From: Lactobacillus pasteurii DSM 23907 = CRBIP 24.76
Lineage (GTDB): Bacteria > Bacillota > Bacilli > Lactobacillales > Lactobacillaceae
Direction of reading: 5' to 3'
DNA: 64,000 nt
Assembly: GCF_000297025.1 (NCBI RefSeq)
Contig: NZ_CAKD01000029.1
Span: forward strand, 1 to 64,000
Within the stretch, counting starts at the first letter, position 1; each line of letters opens with the position of its first letter. The notes below the pieces were generated by a model. That model was not told the DNA's origin. It searched no databases and was given only the letters and a program-made list of their open reading frames with translations. The translations under genes and the position numbers were made by a program. Shown here one piece after another: positions 43,679 through 52,170 of the stretch.

Positions 43679-44448
43679 AGCAAGCAAGTTTGACTTTGAA
43701 GAATTTTAACGGCCGGGAATTTAGCTTGAAGAGCTATACTGCAGAAAATGAAAACCGTCCATTGATGCTGGTGATTCCAGGTGGCAGTTTTGATCATTTA
43801 TCGCAAAAAGAAAGCGAGCCAGTGGCACTAGCTTATTACAAGGCAGGCTTTAATACGGCGATTGTTCAATATAACTTAATTGGCGATCCAGGGATGATTT
43901 ATCCAGATGCAGCGCTAGATGTTTTGACGGCGATTAAGTATTACCGCCAAAATATGTCAGGAGTAATTGCAGACAAAATTTATACGATTGGCTTTTCTGC
44001 TGGCGGTCATGTGGCTAGCGTAGCCAATTACTTTGCCACAAGCAAAGACTACCAAGCAGAATACGGCTATTATCAAGCAGAAGTTGTGCCAAATAAGACC
44101 ATCTTAGGCTATCCGCTAATCGATATTAAGAAGATCGGCTTTCCACTGCCAGATGGTGCAGAAGAAATGTTGCCAGCAGACCCTAAGATCAATGACACAG
44201 CTTTAGCTGTTACACGTGAAACACCAGCGACTTTCATGTTTCAGGCACTGGATGATCAGATCGTTTTAGTCGACAATTCTATCAGCTATTTAGAGGCTTT
44301 GCGCAAAGCAAAGGTAAGAAGCGAACTGCATTTATTTGAAAAAGGCGGTCATGGCTTTGGATTAGCTAATTATCATGACCACGATTGGCCAAATGATCCA
44401 CATTTAGCTAGTTGGTTTGAATTAAGTTTGGCTTGGCTAGAATTTTAG
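43675..44448 (+). CDS. Alpha/beta hydrolase (carboxylesterase/BD-FAE type)
   Basis: A 257-residue hydrolase: LVIPGGSFDHLSQKE (oxyanion loop), nucleophile elbow TIGFSAGGHVASVA, an Asp in ALDDQIVLVDNS and a His in EKGGHGFGLANY, giving a full Ser-Asp-His triad. The layout matches small acetylxylan or feruloyl-type esterases of lactobacilli. It overlaps the YibE/F pair by ATGA, so it is part of the same transcript, which is unexpected from function alone. Confidence 0.85.
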   Translation: MKQASLTLKNFNGREFSLKSYTAENENRPLMLVIPGGSFDHLSQKESEPVALAYYKAGFNTAIVQYNLIGDPGMIYPDAALDVLTAIKYYRQNMSGVIADKIYTIGFSAGGHVASVANYFATSKDYQAEYGYYQAEVVPNKTILGYPLIDIKKIGFPLPDGAEEMLPADPKINDTALAVTRETPATFMFQALDDQIVLVDNSISYLEALRKAKVRSELHLFEKGGHGFGLANYHDHDWPNDPHLASWFELSLAWLEF

Positions 44449-44454
44449 AAACAG

Positions 44455-44496
44455 AAAAGGACACGATCACATTTTTGTGAATACGTGTCCTTTTTT
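44455..44496. terminator. Terminator between the esterase gene and the GH31 gene
   Basis: AAAAGGACACG pairs with CGTGTCCTTTT around an A/T-rich loop and has T and A runs for both convergent genes. Confidence 0.88.
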
Positions 44497-44503
44497 CTAT
44501 TTG

Positions 44504-47500
44504 TTAATCAAAATATGACTTATCGCGGTAGAAGACAACTTCCTTACCAGCAACAAGTGGCCCAGATGACTTGTAGACAGTCAATCTAATTGCCCTTGCT
44601 TTAATATTGCGCAAGCCGATAACCTTGTTCTTGCTATCAGCCTTCCAGTGGAAATGTTCGCCGTAGCTTTGGAAAGTTTGTCCATCAAGCGATATTTCTA
44701 AACCAACCTCAATTGGATCATTGTGATGGTCGATATTGTGCGGAGTAAAGACCATCCGGCTGAGCAATTCAACTTGGTTGAAGGCAAAGGTTAAAGTTAA
44801 TGGCTTTGCTTCATCAAATTCGTCTTGCGTTTGCCATTCGCTTGATGACTTCAAATCAGTCAAATAGCTAAGCGGGTGACTGACTGCAGCTTGATAGTTT
44901 GAATTAACTTTGACATTTTTAATCGCATAGTCAATTGCTGCTCGCTTGGTGATTGCGCCAAATGGCTCTGACCATTCAGAAACCTTGTTGCCAGCCACAT
45001 TTCTTAAGCGCATGATGTAGCGGGTATTTGGCGTCAATTCGTGGAAGGTGAAGCTGTCACCGCTGATGCCATTATGCAAAATGCCATTGATTTCAATTTG
45101 CACTTCTTCAGTTACCTTTGGCCAGTTGACCGTCAAGGAATGGGCTGTGACTTGGTCTAAATCAACGCTTGGCTGCTTAGGCGAGCGCAAAAGCGAGTCG
45201 GTGATTGAATGAACCAAGGTTTGAGAACCATAATCAAAATTAGGCAGGCTGATTTCAATCTTAGTATCAGTGATTGAGCGACTAGACAACTTGATTTGTA
45301 AGGCGGTTTGCCTTTTTTCTTGGAATTGGTCAAATTCATCTAACCAGCTGTAGTTAGTGTTGTAGAAGAAGCCTTCCTTAGCATGGGCAAAGGTATCAAC
45401 GGTACCATATTCTTGCATCTTGATGACTTGATCATTGATCTTGACGCTCAAGCCATCAGGATAATGATCGCAAAGGATGTTCAAGCTAGTAGTGCCTTCG
45501 CTATCCATGCCAGTAAATTCGCCCTTAGTAGGGAAAATTTCAATTGTCAAGCGGCTGCCCTCGAGCTTACTAGTGACCTTGGTTTCGGTGTGGTTATGGA
45601 TAAAGTCGCTGTTGCCATTGTCATCGTAGAAGGTAATCGAACTTTCTCCATGTGGGTAAAAGACAAAGTTGCGCTTGCCTGTATCAAAAATTGCCCCGCC
45701 TTTGACGAAGACTGGCAAATGCCAAGTTGGATAAGAGAGCTGATTGTAAACCCTGCCGCCGAGGTATTTTTCGCCAGTGAAGAGGTCAATCCACATCATG
45801 CGGTGGTTTGGCAAGTAGAGATTGTCCTTGCGCGAATTGCCTTGACCGTCTTCGCGTCCATTGATAATAGGAGCGACTAACAAGCTATCGCCTAACATGA
45901 ATTCATGCTTTACTTGGTCAGTATAATTGATCTGTTCATGTGGAAATTCCAAGAACAAGGCCCGCATGATAGGACCGCCAAATTGGGCTTGATAGATCAA
46001 TGAGTAAAGGTATGGAGTCAGCTTCTGTCTTAAGCCAAGATATGCCCGATTGATGCGAGTCATCTTGTTGTTATAAGCAAAAGGCGTCTTTGAAAAGTCT
46101 CCTTGGTCGTCCATGTTGAATAGAAGTGGCGTAAAGGCCTTCCACTGGAAATCTCTGATGGCAATTTGGGCATTGCCCCCGCCATTAGTTCCGTCAACTG
46201 CACTTGAAACGATCGGCTCGCCAGATAGCCCGGCTCCAATAAAGCCAGCAACTTGAGTAGCAATATTTTCCCAATTGCCGCCGCTATCGCCAAAGATGAT
46301 GGCAGAATCTTTTTGGCTGCCGCTTTGGCCATTATTTGTCAAAATTAGGCCCCGCTTTCTATTAAGCAAGGTCTTCAAGACCATTTGATTGCGGCCTAAA
46401 GCAGTAGGGGAGCTGTTTTCTGACATGATGAAGGAGTATCCCTTGGCAAAGCTAGGGATGTTGCTAGTCCAAATTCCCGCTTCAACGCCTTGTTCTTTGG
46501 CATATTGGGCAAAGCTTTCAAAAGCGCCATCATCAACTTGTCCTTGATAGTTAGCCACCATCCAAGATAGAGGGAAGTTGCGCTTGTGGTAGCGATCGAT
46601 TGTGGCTCTAGCTGAGAATTGATATTCTTCTTCGCCATTTAGCGAGCCTTTGCCACTAGCTTCCCCAGGGTTCTTGGTTCTGACATAGTAATTGCCATCT
46701 TCAAACAAGCTAGCATTTCTGACTTTTGCTTGACTTGGTGCCCACATAGTTGATTGGTAGTTGCCGATATGACCTAAGCCTAGAGCATATTTTGGCGGCA
46801 TGATTGGCCGGCCGGTAATAGCGTAGAACTTAGCCAAGATTTCATCAGGGGTGTCGCCAATCAAATAGAAACTATCAAAAATTGACTCCTCGTGACTAAT
46901 GACTGTTACATCTTTGTTCAACTTGCCAAAGTCGTAGCTGCCGCTAGCTTCGGTGTTTCTAAATTCGCCAAAGCCGGCATTGGACCAGAAGAATGGCACT
47001 TGGCTGATAACGCCGCCTTTGCCAGTGATCTTGTCGGCCTTGATTTCGATTTGTCTACCCTTATGAGAAAAGGCGCCGTTTTGTAAGCCACCGCCGAAGT
47101 AGAATTCGTTCTTGTTTTGCTTCAAAAATTCGTAGCTTTGACCCTTGCCAAGTTCAAGCGAGCTGGCTTGAACCATGCGCGGACGGTGAAGATGATTGTC
47201 AAAAATTGTCATCAAGGCAGGCTTTTGCCCAAAAATCAACTGATAGTCGCCAGTTTGAATAATCAAAGAATCGCTGGTTGCGCGTGGGCGAGACTTTTCA
47301 AATAAATGATTGTTGAAATAAGTCAAGTTGACTAATGAGCTGTGGTTTTCATTGAATTCTTTACTTGGATCAAGGAAAAACCGAAAAATCCCATCTGCTA
47401 AAATATATAAACGTGCTATTTCGCCGGTTGAATAATGTAATTCATAATAATGATCTTGTTTGCTAGCACCGACGAGTTGACCTAATTGATGTCGATTAAA

Positions 47501-47518
47501 TTGCATTTCTTGTGTCAT
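44504..47518 (-). CDS. Large GH31-family glycosidase with Fn3 and CBM32-like domains
   Basis: A 1004-residue protein. The N-terminal beta-sandwich (residues 1-230) is followed by the GH31 barrel: ILAKFYAITGRPIMPPKYAL, GVEAGIWTSNIPSF, RGLILTNNGQSGSQ, and the acid/base region AIIFGDSGGNWENI, then GLSGEPIVSSAVDG. A fibronectin-III-like domain (about 775-860) and a discoidin/CBM32-like end (about 860-1004, ending ARAIRLTVYKSSG) follow. No signal peptide, so it is cytoplasmic. The region between TSNIPSF and RGLILTN is short and I could not find the usual nucleophile Asp. It is divergent from nagA across a NagR-like operator. Confidence 0.85.
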   Translation of the reverse strand: MTQEMQFNRHQLGQLVGASKQDHYYELHYSTGEIARLYILADGIFRFFLDPSKEFNENHSSLVNLTYFNNHLFEKSRPRATSDSLIIQTGDYQLIFGQKPALMTIFDNHLHRPRMVQASSLELGKGQSYEFLKQNKNEFYFGGGLQNGAFSHKGRQIEIKADKITGKGGVISQVPFFWSNAGFGEFRNTEASGSYDFGKLNKDVTVISHEESIFDSFYLIGDTPDEILAKFYAITGRPIMPPKYALGLGHIGNYQSTMWAPSQAKVRNASLFEDGNYYVRTKNPGEASGKGSLNGEEEYQFSARATIDRYHKRNFPLSWMVANYQGQVDDGAFESFAQYAKEQGVEAGIWTSNIPSFAKGYSFIMSENSSPTALGRNQMVLKTLLNRKRGLILTNNGQSGSQKDSAIIFGDSGGNWENIATQVAGFIGAGLSGEPIVSSAVDGTNGGGNAQIAIRDFQWKAFTPLLFNMDDQGDFSKTPFAYNNKMTRINRAYLGLRQKLTPYLYSLIYQAQFGGPIMRALFLEFPHEQINYTDQVKHEFMLGDSLLVAPIINGREDGQGNSRKDNLYLPNHRMMWIDLFTGEKYLGGRVYNQLSYPTWHLPVFVKGGAIFDTGKRNFVFYPHGESSITFYDDNGNSDFIHNHTETKVTSKLEGSRLTIEIFPTKGEFTGMDSEGTTSLNILCDHYPDGLSVKINDQVIKMQEYGTVDTFAHAKEGFFYNTNYSWLDEFDQFQEKRQTALQIKLSSRSITDTKIEISLPNFDYGSQTLVHSITDSLLRSPKQPSVDLDQVTAHSLTVNWPKVTEEVQIEINGILHNGISGDSFTFHELTPNTRYIMRLRNVAGNKVSEWSEPFGAITKRAAIDYAIKNVKVNSNYQAAVSHPLSYLTDLKSSSEWQTQDEFDEAKPLTLTFAFNQVELLSRMVFTPHNIDHHNDPIEVGLEISLDGQTFQSYGEHFHWKADSKNKVIGLRNIKARAIRLTVYKSSGPLVAGKEVVFYRDKSYFD

Positions 47519-47550
47519 TTTGCATCTTCCTAAATTATCTTCTTTGTTCC

Positions 47551-47556
47551 ATTATA
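47551..47556 (-). promoter_or_regulatory. -10 box of the GH31 gene
   Basis: Minus-strand TATAAT lies 33-38 bases upstream of the GH31 start codon. Confidence 0.45.
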
Positions 47557-47600
47557 ACGAAAAAAACGAGATACCATAGCAATAATTAAACTTATTTACA

Positions 47601-47616
47601 ATTGGTAAAGACCAAT
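47601..47616. promoter_or_regulatory. NagR/DasR-type operator (dre-like)
   Basis: ATTGGT (47601-47606) and ACCAAT (47611-47616) form a perfect inverted repeat with a 4-base centre, close to the GntR-family NagR site (ATTGGT-N4-ACCAAT). It overlaps the -35 of nagA (TTGGTA, 47602-47607; -10 TAAAAT, 47625-47630; 17-base spacer), which suits repression lifted by glucosamine-6-phosphate or GlcNAc-6-phosphate. Confidence 0.65.
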
Positions 47617-47671
47617 TTATTTGGTAAAATAGAATTGATTGATAAATTTTAGATTGGATCGAGGCAAAAAA

Positions 47672-48826
47672 ATGGCTTATTACATTCATGCAGACAAATT
47701 TTTCTTAGAAAACCGCACTGAAAATGGCGGCTATCTTGAAGTTCAATCAGATGGCAAGTTTGGCTTCTATTATCCTGAAAGCCAAAAGCCAGCTGGGGAA
47801 ATCCGCGAATATCAAGGTAAATGGATTGCTCCCGGCTTAGTTGACACCCACATTCACGGCTCTTTAAAAGAAGACGTAATGAAGAGCGACTGGGAAGGCA
47901 TCAACAAGATTTCTGAAGGCTTGTTAAGAGCAGGGGTTACTTCATGGCTTCCAACTACAGTTACAGCGGCTAGCGATGAATTGACTAAGATTTGCGAAAT
48001 GTTTGCCAAGCACCAAGGCGAGGAAACTGGTGCCAAGATCAAGGGATTGCACTTTGAGGGACCATTCTTTACTGAAGAACACGCCGGTGCAGAAAATCCT
48101 AAATACATGACTGATCCAGATATCGAAAAATTGGACAAGTGGCTTTCAGCTTCTAATGGTATGCTCAAGAAGATTGCCATGGCACCTGAGCGCAAGGGAT
48201 CAGTAGAATTTATCAGAGAAGCAGTTAAAAAGGGCGTAGTTGTGGCTTTGGGACACTCAAATGCAAACTTTGACCAAGCTGTTGCTGGCGTTGAAGCTGG
48301 AGCTAGCGTCTTTACTCACACCTTCAATGGGATGCCTGACCCAGCTCACCATGGTCCATCTATTTCTAATGCGGCTATGTCTTTAAACAATGTGACTGAT
48401 GAATTGATCTGCGATGGCCACCACGTAGATCCAGCCATGGCTAAGGCTTTGATTGAAGCAGTCGGCGTTGAACATGTTGCTTTGATTACTGACTGTATGG
48501 AAGCTGGCATGATGCCAGATGGCGACTACATCTTGGGCGAATTGCCAGTCTACGTTAAGGATGGCATGGCCCGACTTAAAGATGGTGACAACTTAGCCGG
48601 CAGCGTTTTACTACTTAAAGATGCAGTTAAGAATGTCGTTGACTGGAACATCGTTACGCCAGAAAAGGCGGTCATGATGGCCTCATATGTTCCAGCTAAG
48701 AGCTCTGATTTGCTTGATTCATGCGGCAGCATCAAGCCTGATAAGGATGCAGACTTTATTGTTTTGAACCCAGATATGACTTTGAGCGAAACTTATTTAA
48801 ATGGTGTTTCTCGCTACAAGGCATAA
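47672..48826 (+). CDS. nagA: N-acetylglucosamine-6-phosphate deacetylase
   Basis: A 384-residue amidohydrolase that removes the acetyl group from GlcNAc-6-phosphate. Motifs are LVDTHIHGS (metal His pair), GLHFEGPFFTEEHAGAENP, VVALGHSNANFDQA, THTFNGMPDPAHHGP (metal His) and LITDCMEAG (catalytic Asp). ATG 47672 with GAGG 7 bases ahead is preferred. The open frame extends to 47639 without a site. A NagR-like operator at 47601-47616 overlaps its -35. Confidence 0.95.
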   Translation: MAYYIHADKFFLENRTENGGYLEVQSDGKFGFYYPESQKPAGEIREYQGKWIAPGLVDTHIHGSLKEDVMKSDWEGINKISEGLLRAGVTSWLPTTVTAASDELTKICEMFAKHQGEETGAKIKGLHFEGPFFTEEHAGAENPKYMTDPDIEKLDKWLSASNGMLKKIAMAPERKGSVEFIREAVKKGVVVALGHSNANFDQAVAGVEAGASVFTHTFNGMPDPAHHGPSISNAAMSLNNVTDELICDGHHVDPAMAKALIEAVGVEHVALITDCMEAGMMPDGDYILGELPVYVKDGMARLKDGDNLAGSVLLLKDAVKNVVDWNIVTPEKAVMMASYVPAKSSDLLDSCGSIKPDKDADFIVLNPDMTLSETYLNGVSRYKA

Positions 48827-48833
48827 TAGATAC

Positions 48834-48862
48834 AAAAAAAGCGCCCACACGGGCGCTTTTTG
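48834..48862. terminator. Terminator between nagA and the deoxyribosyltransferase gene
   Basis: AAAAAGCGCCC pairs with GGGCGCTTTTT around ACAC; A and T runs serve both convergent genes. Confidence 0.92.
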
Positions 48863-48874
48863 CGTTTGGAAATA

Positions 48875-49351
48875 TTAATAAACTGCTCCATCGTAGAAGC
48901 TAAAGCGAGGATTGTTGAAGTCAAAGTCCTTCAATTCACTCATCTTGATAACACTGTCAGCAACGCCCCAGCTCATCAAGTTGATTGGTTGGCCATAATA
49001 TTCATCAGGAATAACCAAGAGAATGTACTTGCCATGGCCCATAGCGTAGCCTAATTCCATACCAAGACCTACATCTTCTTCATCAGGCAAATAAACGCCA
49101 AGCATGATGTCGCTCGACTTGATTCCTACTAAGTCGTTGCGGTAGGTAGCAGTTGCCCATTCAATGTCGTGCAAGTATTCAGGGTGTTCGTCTACTCTGA
49201 TGCCCTTGTATTGGTTTTGCAAAGGAACATAGCTGTTGTCCAAATCAACAGTAGGGTTTGCCTTCAAAGCTTCCATTGCTTGGTCATAAGCCTTGGTTTG
49301 CTTGTCGTTGAACCAACCAGCACCAAAGTAAAGAGTTTTAGTTTTAGTCAT
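48875..49351 (-). CDS. ntd: Nucleoside 2-deoxyribosyltransferase
   Basis: A 158-residue enzyme that moves deoxyribose between nucleobases for base salvage, a known specialty of lactobacilli. It starts LYFGAGWFNDKQTKAYDQAM, with the nucleophile Glu in the DVGLGMELGYAMGHGK stretch and a C-terminal NPRFSFYDGAVY that shapes the base pocket. The length equals the known Lactobacillus enzymes (about 157-167). It carries its own GAAAGAGG ribosome binding site. Confidence 0.94.
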   Translation of the reverse strand: MTKTKTLYFGAGWFNDKQTKAYDQAMEALKANPTVDLDNSYVPLQNQYKGIRVDEHPEYLHDIEWATATYRNDLVGIKSSDIMLGVYLPDEEDVGLGMELGYAMGHGKYILLVIPDEYYGQPINLMSWGVADSVIKMSELKDFDFNNPRFSFYDGAVY

Positions 49352-49452
49352 CGTCGAACCTCTTTCAAAAATAAAAACGTCTCTTTCAACTGTATCATTT
49401 AATTTCGAAAATAATCAGACTTTTATTTTTGAGATTTTTGTTTTCTGTATTT

Positions 49453-50250
49453 CTATTTTTCAAGATAGATTCTGCGCAAGTCCATCAAATCGCCAGCTGA
49501 TAGCTTCATGACTTCGCGCAAGTAGTTGTTGACGCTGCCGTAGTTGTCGTTGATTACTTTAACCGCATGGTCGAAGTATTCTGGGTAGACGGTTTGGATG
49601 TCGTGAATTGACTTCAAGGTGTTTTCATTTTTGCCGGCAGCCTTTTCTCTAGCTAGCATATTTTCAACGAAATCCTTAGTTGTAATTCTAGTCAGCAAGT
49701 AGTCTTGACGAATCAATTCAAGTGGCACGCCTAAAGCAGTCAAGGCTAATAAAGCGCCAAAGCCAGTCCGATCTTTTCCGGCAGTACAGTGGAAGATCAA
49801 GGCTTGGTCTTCTTGGTCGTTTTCGAGCATGGCAGAAAAGAGGTTGCGGTAAGCTATTTTGGCTGATTCGCTGATGACCATGTCTTCGTAGGCTAAAAGC
49901 ATGTGGTCAAAGCCAAATTGGGCATCTTTTTTGGATAATTCGTCCAAGCGATCGATTGACTTAGATGAATTTGTCAAGTCTTCGCTAAAAACTGGATCGT
50001 ATTCGTATTTAACGCCTTCTGGCACGCGGTCAGGTTGACGGGTTACTTCTTCTTGACTTCTAAAGTCGACGATGTATTTAAGACCGTATTTAATCAGATA
50101 AGTTTGATCAGCTACGGTTAAATCAGCCAAGTTGCCAGTTCTAAGCAATTTGTGGTATTTGATTTTCTTTCCAGAAGCGGTAGCGTAGCCGCCGAGTTCG
50201 CGGAAGTTGCGACCGCTGGTAATTCCGATAAGTTGGTTAGTTAATGCCAT
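49453..50250 (-). CDS. Tyrosine/dual-specificity phosphatase (LipA-like)
   Basis: A 265-residue protein of the Y_phosphatase3 type. The start GITSGRNFRELGGYATASGK and the catalytic loop LIFHCTAGKDRTGFGALL, where Cys is the nucleophile and HCxxGKDRTG is the family signature (Lys/Asp in the loop allow lipid phosphates too), are clear. In bacteria such enzymes act on phosphotyrosine or phosphoinositides. Physiological targets in lactobacilli are unclear. No surface-polysaccharide kinase is adjacent. Confidence 0.9.
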   Translation of the reverse strand: MALTNQLIGITSGRNFRELGGYATASGKKIKYHKLLRTGNLADLTVADQTYLIKYGLKYIVDFRSQEEVTRQPDRVPEGVKYEYDPVFSEDLTNSSKSIDRLDELSKKDAQFGFDHMLLAYEDMVISESAKIAYRNLFSAMLENDQEDQALIFHCTAGKDRTGFGALLALTALGVPLELIRQDYLLTRITTKDFVENMLAREKAAGKNENTLKSIHDIQTVYPEYFDHAVKVINDNYGSVNNYLREVMKLSAGDLMDLRRIYLEK

Positions 50251-50389
50251 CTAAATCCCCCTTGCAAAAATTAAGTAGAGTCTATTTTAACAACATTTTT
50301 CTGAAAGAACAATTCTTAAGATTTTAGTCAAAAAATTATGCTAAAATTGATATTAGATAAGTAAAATAATATTCCTAGGGGATGAAAAT

Positions 50390-50863
50390 ATGACTGATGT
50401 AAAGCAAAGTATTCTAGTTCCAGTCGATGGATCAGAATCAGCTGAAAAGGCTTTCGACAAAGCAGTAAAAATCGCTAAGAACAACGGTTCACATGTTGAC
50501 GTTTTGAACGTTATTGACACCCGTCAATTTATGGGCGAAATGCAGGATACTTTAATTTCCGGCGATACCATTTACCAAATGACTCAAGACTCCGAAGAGT
50601 ATCTAAAGAGCTTGCTTACTTGGGCAAAGGATAATTTCGACTTCGAAGATATTGATTACCACATTCGTTATGGTAGCCCTAAGCGCATTATTTCCTATGA
50701 CTTTATTAAGGACCACCACAACACTTTGGTTGTTATGGGTGCAACAGGTTTGAATGCCGTTGAAAGAATGTTGATGGGCTCAGTTACTGAATATGTCAAC
50801 CAACACGCTTTGACTGATGTCTTGATTGTAAGAACTGACATCGATAACAAGCCTTTTAAGTAA
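50390..50863 (+). CDS. Universal stress protein, UspA family
   Basis: A 157-residue protein with the Usp fold: ILVPVDGSESAEKAFDKAV at the start and the ATP-binding pattern VVMGATGLNAVERMLMGSVT (G-2x-G-9x-G-S/T) near the end, so it belongs to the ATP-binding UspFG/MJ0577 type. AGGGGATG precedes ATG 50390, and an extended -10 (TGC TAAAAT, 50342-50347) lies upstream. It is a single-gene unit with its own terminator. Confidence 0.92.
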   Translation: MTDVKQSILVPVDGSESAEKAFDKAVKIAKNNGSHVDVLNVIDTRQFMGEMQDTLISGDTIYQMTQDSEEYLKSLLTWAKDNFDFEDIDYHIRYGSPKRIISYDFIKDHHNTLVVMGATGLNAVERMLMGSVTEYVNQHALTDVLIVRTDIDNKPFK

Positions 50864-50872
50864 TAAGCGATG

Positions 50873-50903
50873 AAATCAAGGTTTATTAGCCTTGATTTTT
50901 TTA
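50873..50903 (+). terminator. Terminator after uspA
   Basis: AAATCAAGG pairs with CCTTGATTT around an 8-9 base loop and ends in a T run. Confidence 0.85.
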
Positions 50904-50939
50904 TTTTCAAAAAAGATCGAAAAAATTCATTAATTCTCT

Positions 50940-50973
50940 TGTACAAATCCGAATGATTCTGTTATTATCATTA
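50940..50973 (+). promoter_or_regulatory. Promoter and overlapping inverted repeat of the phn leader
   Basis: TTGTAC (50940-50945) and TATTAT (50964-50969) with an 18-base spacer form a plausible promoter. AATGAT (50953-50958) and ATCATT (50968-50973) form an inverted repeat across the -10, a candidate operator for an unknown repressor. The right arm ATTATCA is like one half of a Fur-family box but the left arm is not. Confidence 0.45.
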
Positions 50974-51007
50974 CAAACGAACGCGACTTGTCGGAGGTGG
51001 GAAAGTG

Positions 51008-51115
51008 ATGCAAAGTTCAGCAGTGATTAATTCAGTGGCTTATTCTTCTGTGGGCGTAGTGTCTACTTTTTCTTTTGAACAGATTGTTCGTTTTTTGAAA
51101 CAGAATATATATTAG
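51008..51115 (+). CDS. Leader ORF of 35 codons before the phosphonate-type ABC operon
   Basis: The ORF encodes MQSSAVINSVAYSSVGVVST followed by FSFEQIVRFLKQNIY. A very strong ribosome binding site (GGAGGTGGG, 50995-51003) sits just ahead, better than that of any operon gene nearby. Its stop is the first base group of the hairpin at 51116-51165. The peptide is Ser/Val-rich with no run of one rare amino acid. I recognise no family. It could be a regulatory leader peptide, a small membrane-associated peptide, or noise in a structured leader. Confidence 0.5.
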   Translation: MQSSAVINSVAYSSVGVVSTFSFEQIVRFLKQNIY

Positions 51116-51165
51116 AAGACTAAATGTGATGGCTTTTTGTTGTTGCGTTGAGTCTTTTTTGCGGT
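51116..51165 (+). promoter_or_regulatory. Terminator-like hairpin (possible attenuator) before phnD
   Basis: AAGACTAA pairs with TTGAGTCTT (one bulge) around a T/G-rich loop and is followed by six T residues. It lies between the 35-codon ORF and phnD, so it would end most transcripts early unless its formation is prevented. Confidence 0.5.
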
Positions 51166-51205
51166 ATTCGTCAGTTACTGTTGTTTTTCGTCATAGGGGG
51201 AAAAG

Positions 51206-52144
51206 ATGAAAAAATTCAAAAAACTACTACTAGGTGCTCTTACCTTATTAGTTGCTGCTAGCGTAGCTGCTTGCTCAAACGGCAAGAGTTCTTCAAGCTC
51301 AAATGGCAAAGGTTACACTCCTAAGTCATTGACTATTCAATTCGTACCAAGTCAGGCTGCCAACAAGCTTGAAGCTAAGGCTAAGCCACTTGAAAAGATG
51401 CTTTCAAAGCGCTTGGGCATTCCAGTTCACGTATCAATGTCAACTGACTACAACACTGTTGTTGAAGCAATGAAGTCAAAGAAAGTTGATGTTGGTTTCT
51501 TGCCACCAGATGGTTACGTTTTAGCTCACAAGCAAGGTGCTGCTGATTTGCTTTTGCAAGCTGAACGTTACGGTATTTCACAACCAGGCGGCAAGCAAAC
51601 TAAGAAGCTTGTTAAGTTCTACCGCGCAGAAATTCTTGTAAAGAAGGGTTCAAAGATCAAGTCTTGGAAGGACCTTAAGGGCAAGAGCATTTCTGTTCAA
51701 AACCCAACTTCAAGTGCTGGTTACATTTTCCCAGTTGCTGAATTGAAGGAAAAGGGTCTTGACGTTACCAAGGAATCTAAGTTGGTTACTGTAACTGGTC
51801 ACGACCAAGCTGTTTTGAACGTATTAAACGGCGATACTGATGCAGCCTTCGTCTTTGAAGACGCACGTAACACTGTTAAGGCAGATAATCCAAAGATTAT
51901 GAGCCAAGTTGTGCCAATTTACTTCACTAAGCCAATTCCAAACGACACTATTTCTGTTCGTCCAGATATGTCAAAGGCTTTCCAAAAGAAATTAGCTAAG
52001 GCCTTCATCGCTGTTGGTAAGTCACCAGCAGGTAAGAAGGTTATCGAAAGCGTATACAGCCACGAAGGCTACGACTACACTAAGGATAGCGACTTCAACA
52101 TTATCCGTAAATACGATAAGATTGCAGAAGCTACTACTAAGTAA
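51206..52144 (+). CDS. phnD: Phosphonate-type ABC transporter substrate-binding lipoprotein
   Basis: A 312-residue lipoprotein with lipobox VAACSNGK (Cys near residue 23) and a Ser-rich linker. The body has the PhnD-family pattern SLTIQFVPSQAANKLEAKAK, VEAMKSKKVDVGFLPPDGYV and KSISVQNPTSSAGYIFPVAE. It binds phosphonates, phosphite or related oxyanions outside the membrane. The true ligand is not known, and no C-P lyase or phosphonatase gene is nearby. It is rich in Lys and uses strongly preferred codons, so high expression is likely. Confidence 0.9.
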   Translation: MKKFKKLLLGALTLLVAASVAACSNGKSSSSSNGKGYTPKSLTIQFVPSQAANKLEAKAKPLEKMLSKRLGIPVHVSMSTDYNTVVEAMKSKKVDVGFLPPDGYVLAHKQGAADLLLQAERYGISQPGGKQTKKLVKFYRAEILVKKGSKIKSWKDLKGKSISVQNPTSSAGYIFPVAELKEKGLDVTKESKLVTVTGHDQAVLNVLNGDTDAAFVFEDARNTVKADNPKIMSQVVPIYFTKPIPNDTISVRPDMSKAFQKKLAKAFIAVGKSPAGKKVIESVYSHEGYDYTKDSDFNIIRKYDKIAEATTK

Positions 52145-52170
52145 AAAAATAAGTTAGGGGTTAATAACTA

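Noticed and set aside
45383-45880. A 165-codon plus-strand ORF inside the GH31 gene
   Set aside because: It lies wholly antisense to a well-supported coding frame, has no ribosome binding site and no family resemblance.
50953-50973. A Fur/Zur/PerR box at the phn promoter
   Set aside because: Only the right arm fits; spacing and left arm do not match a known consensus, so it is listed only as an inverted repeat.
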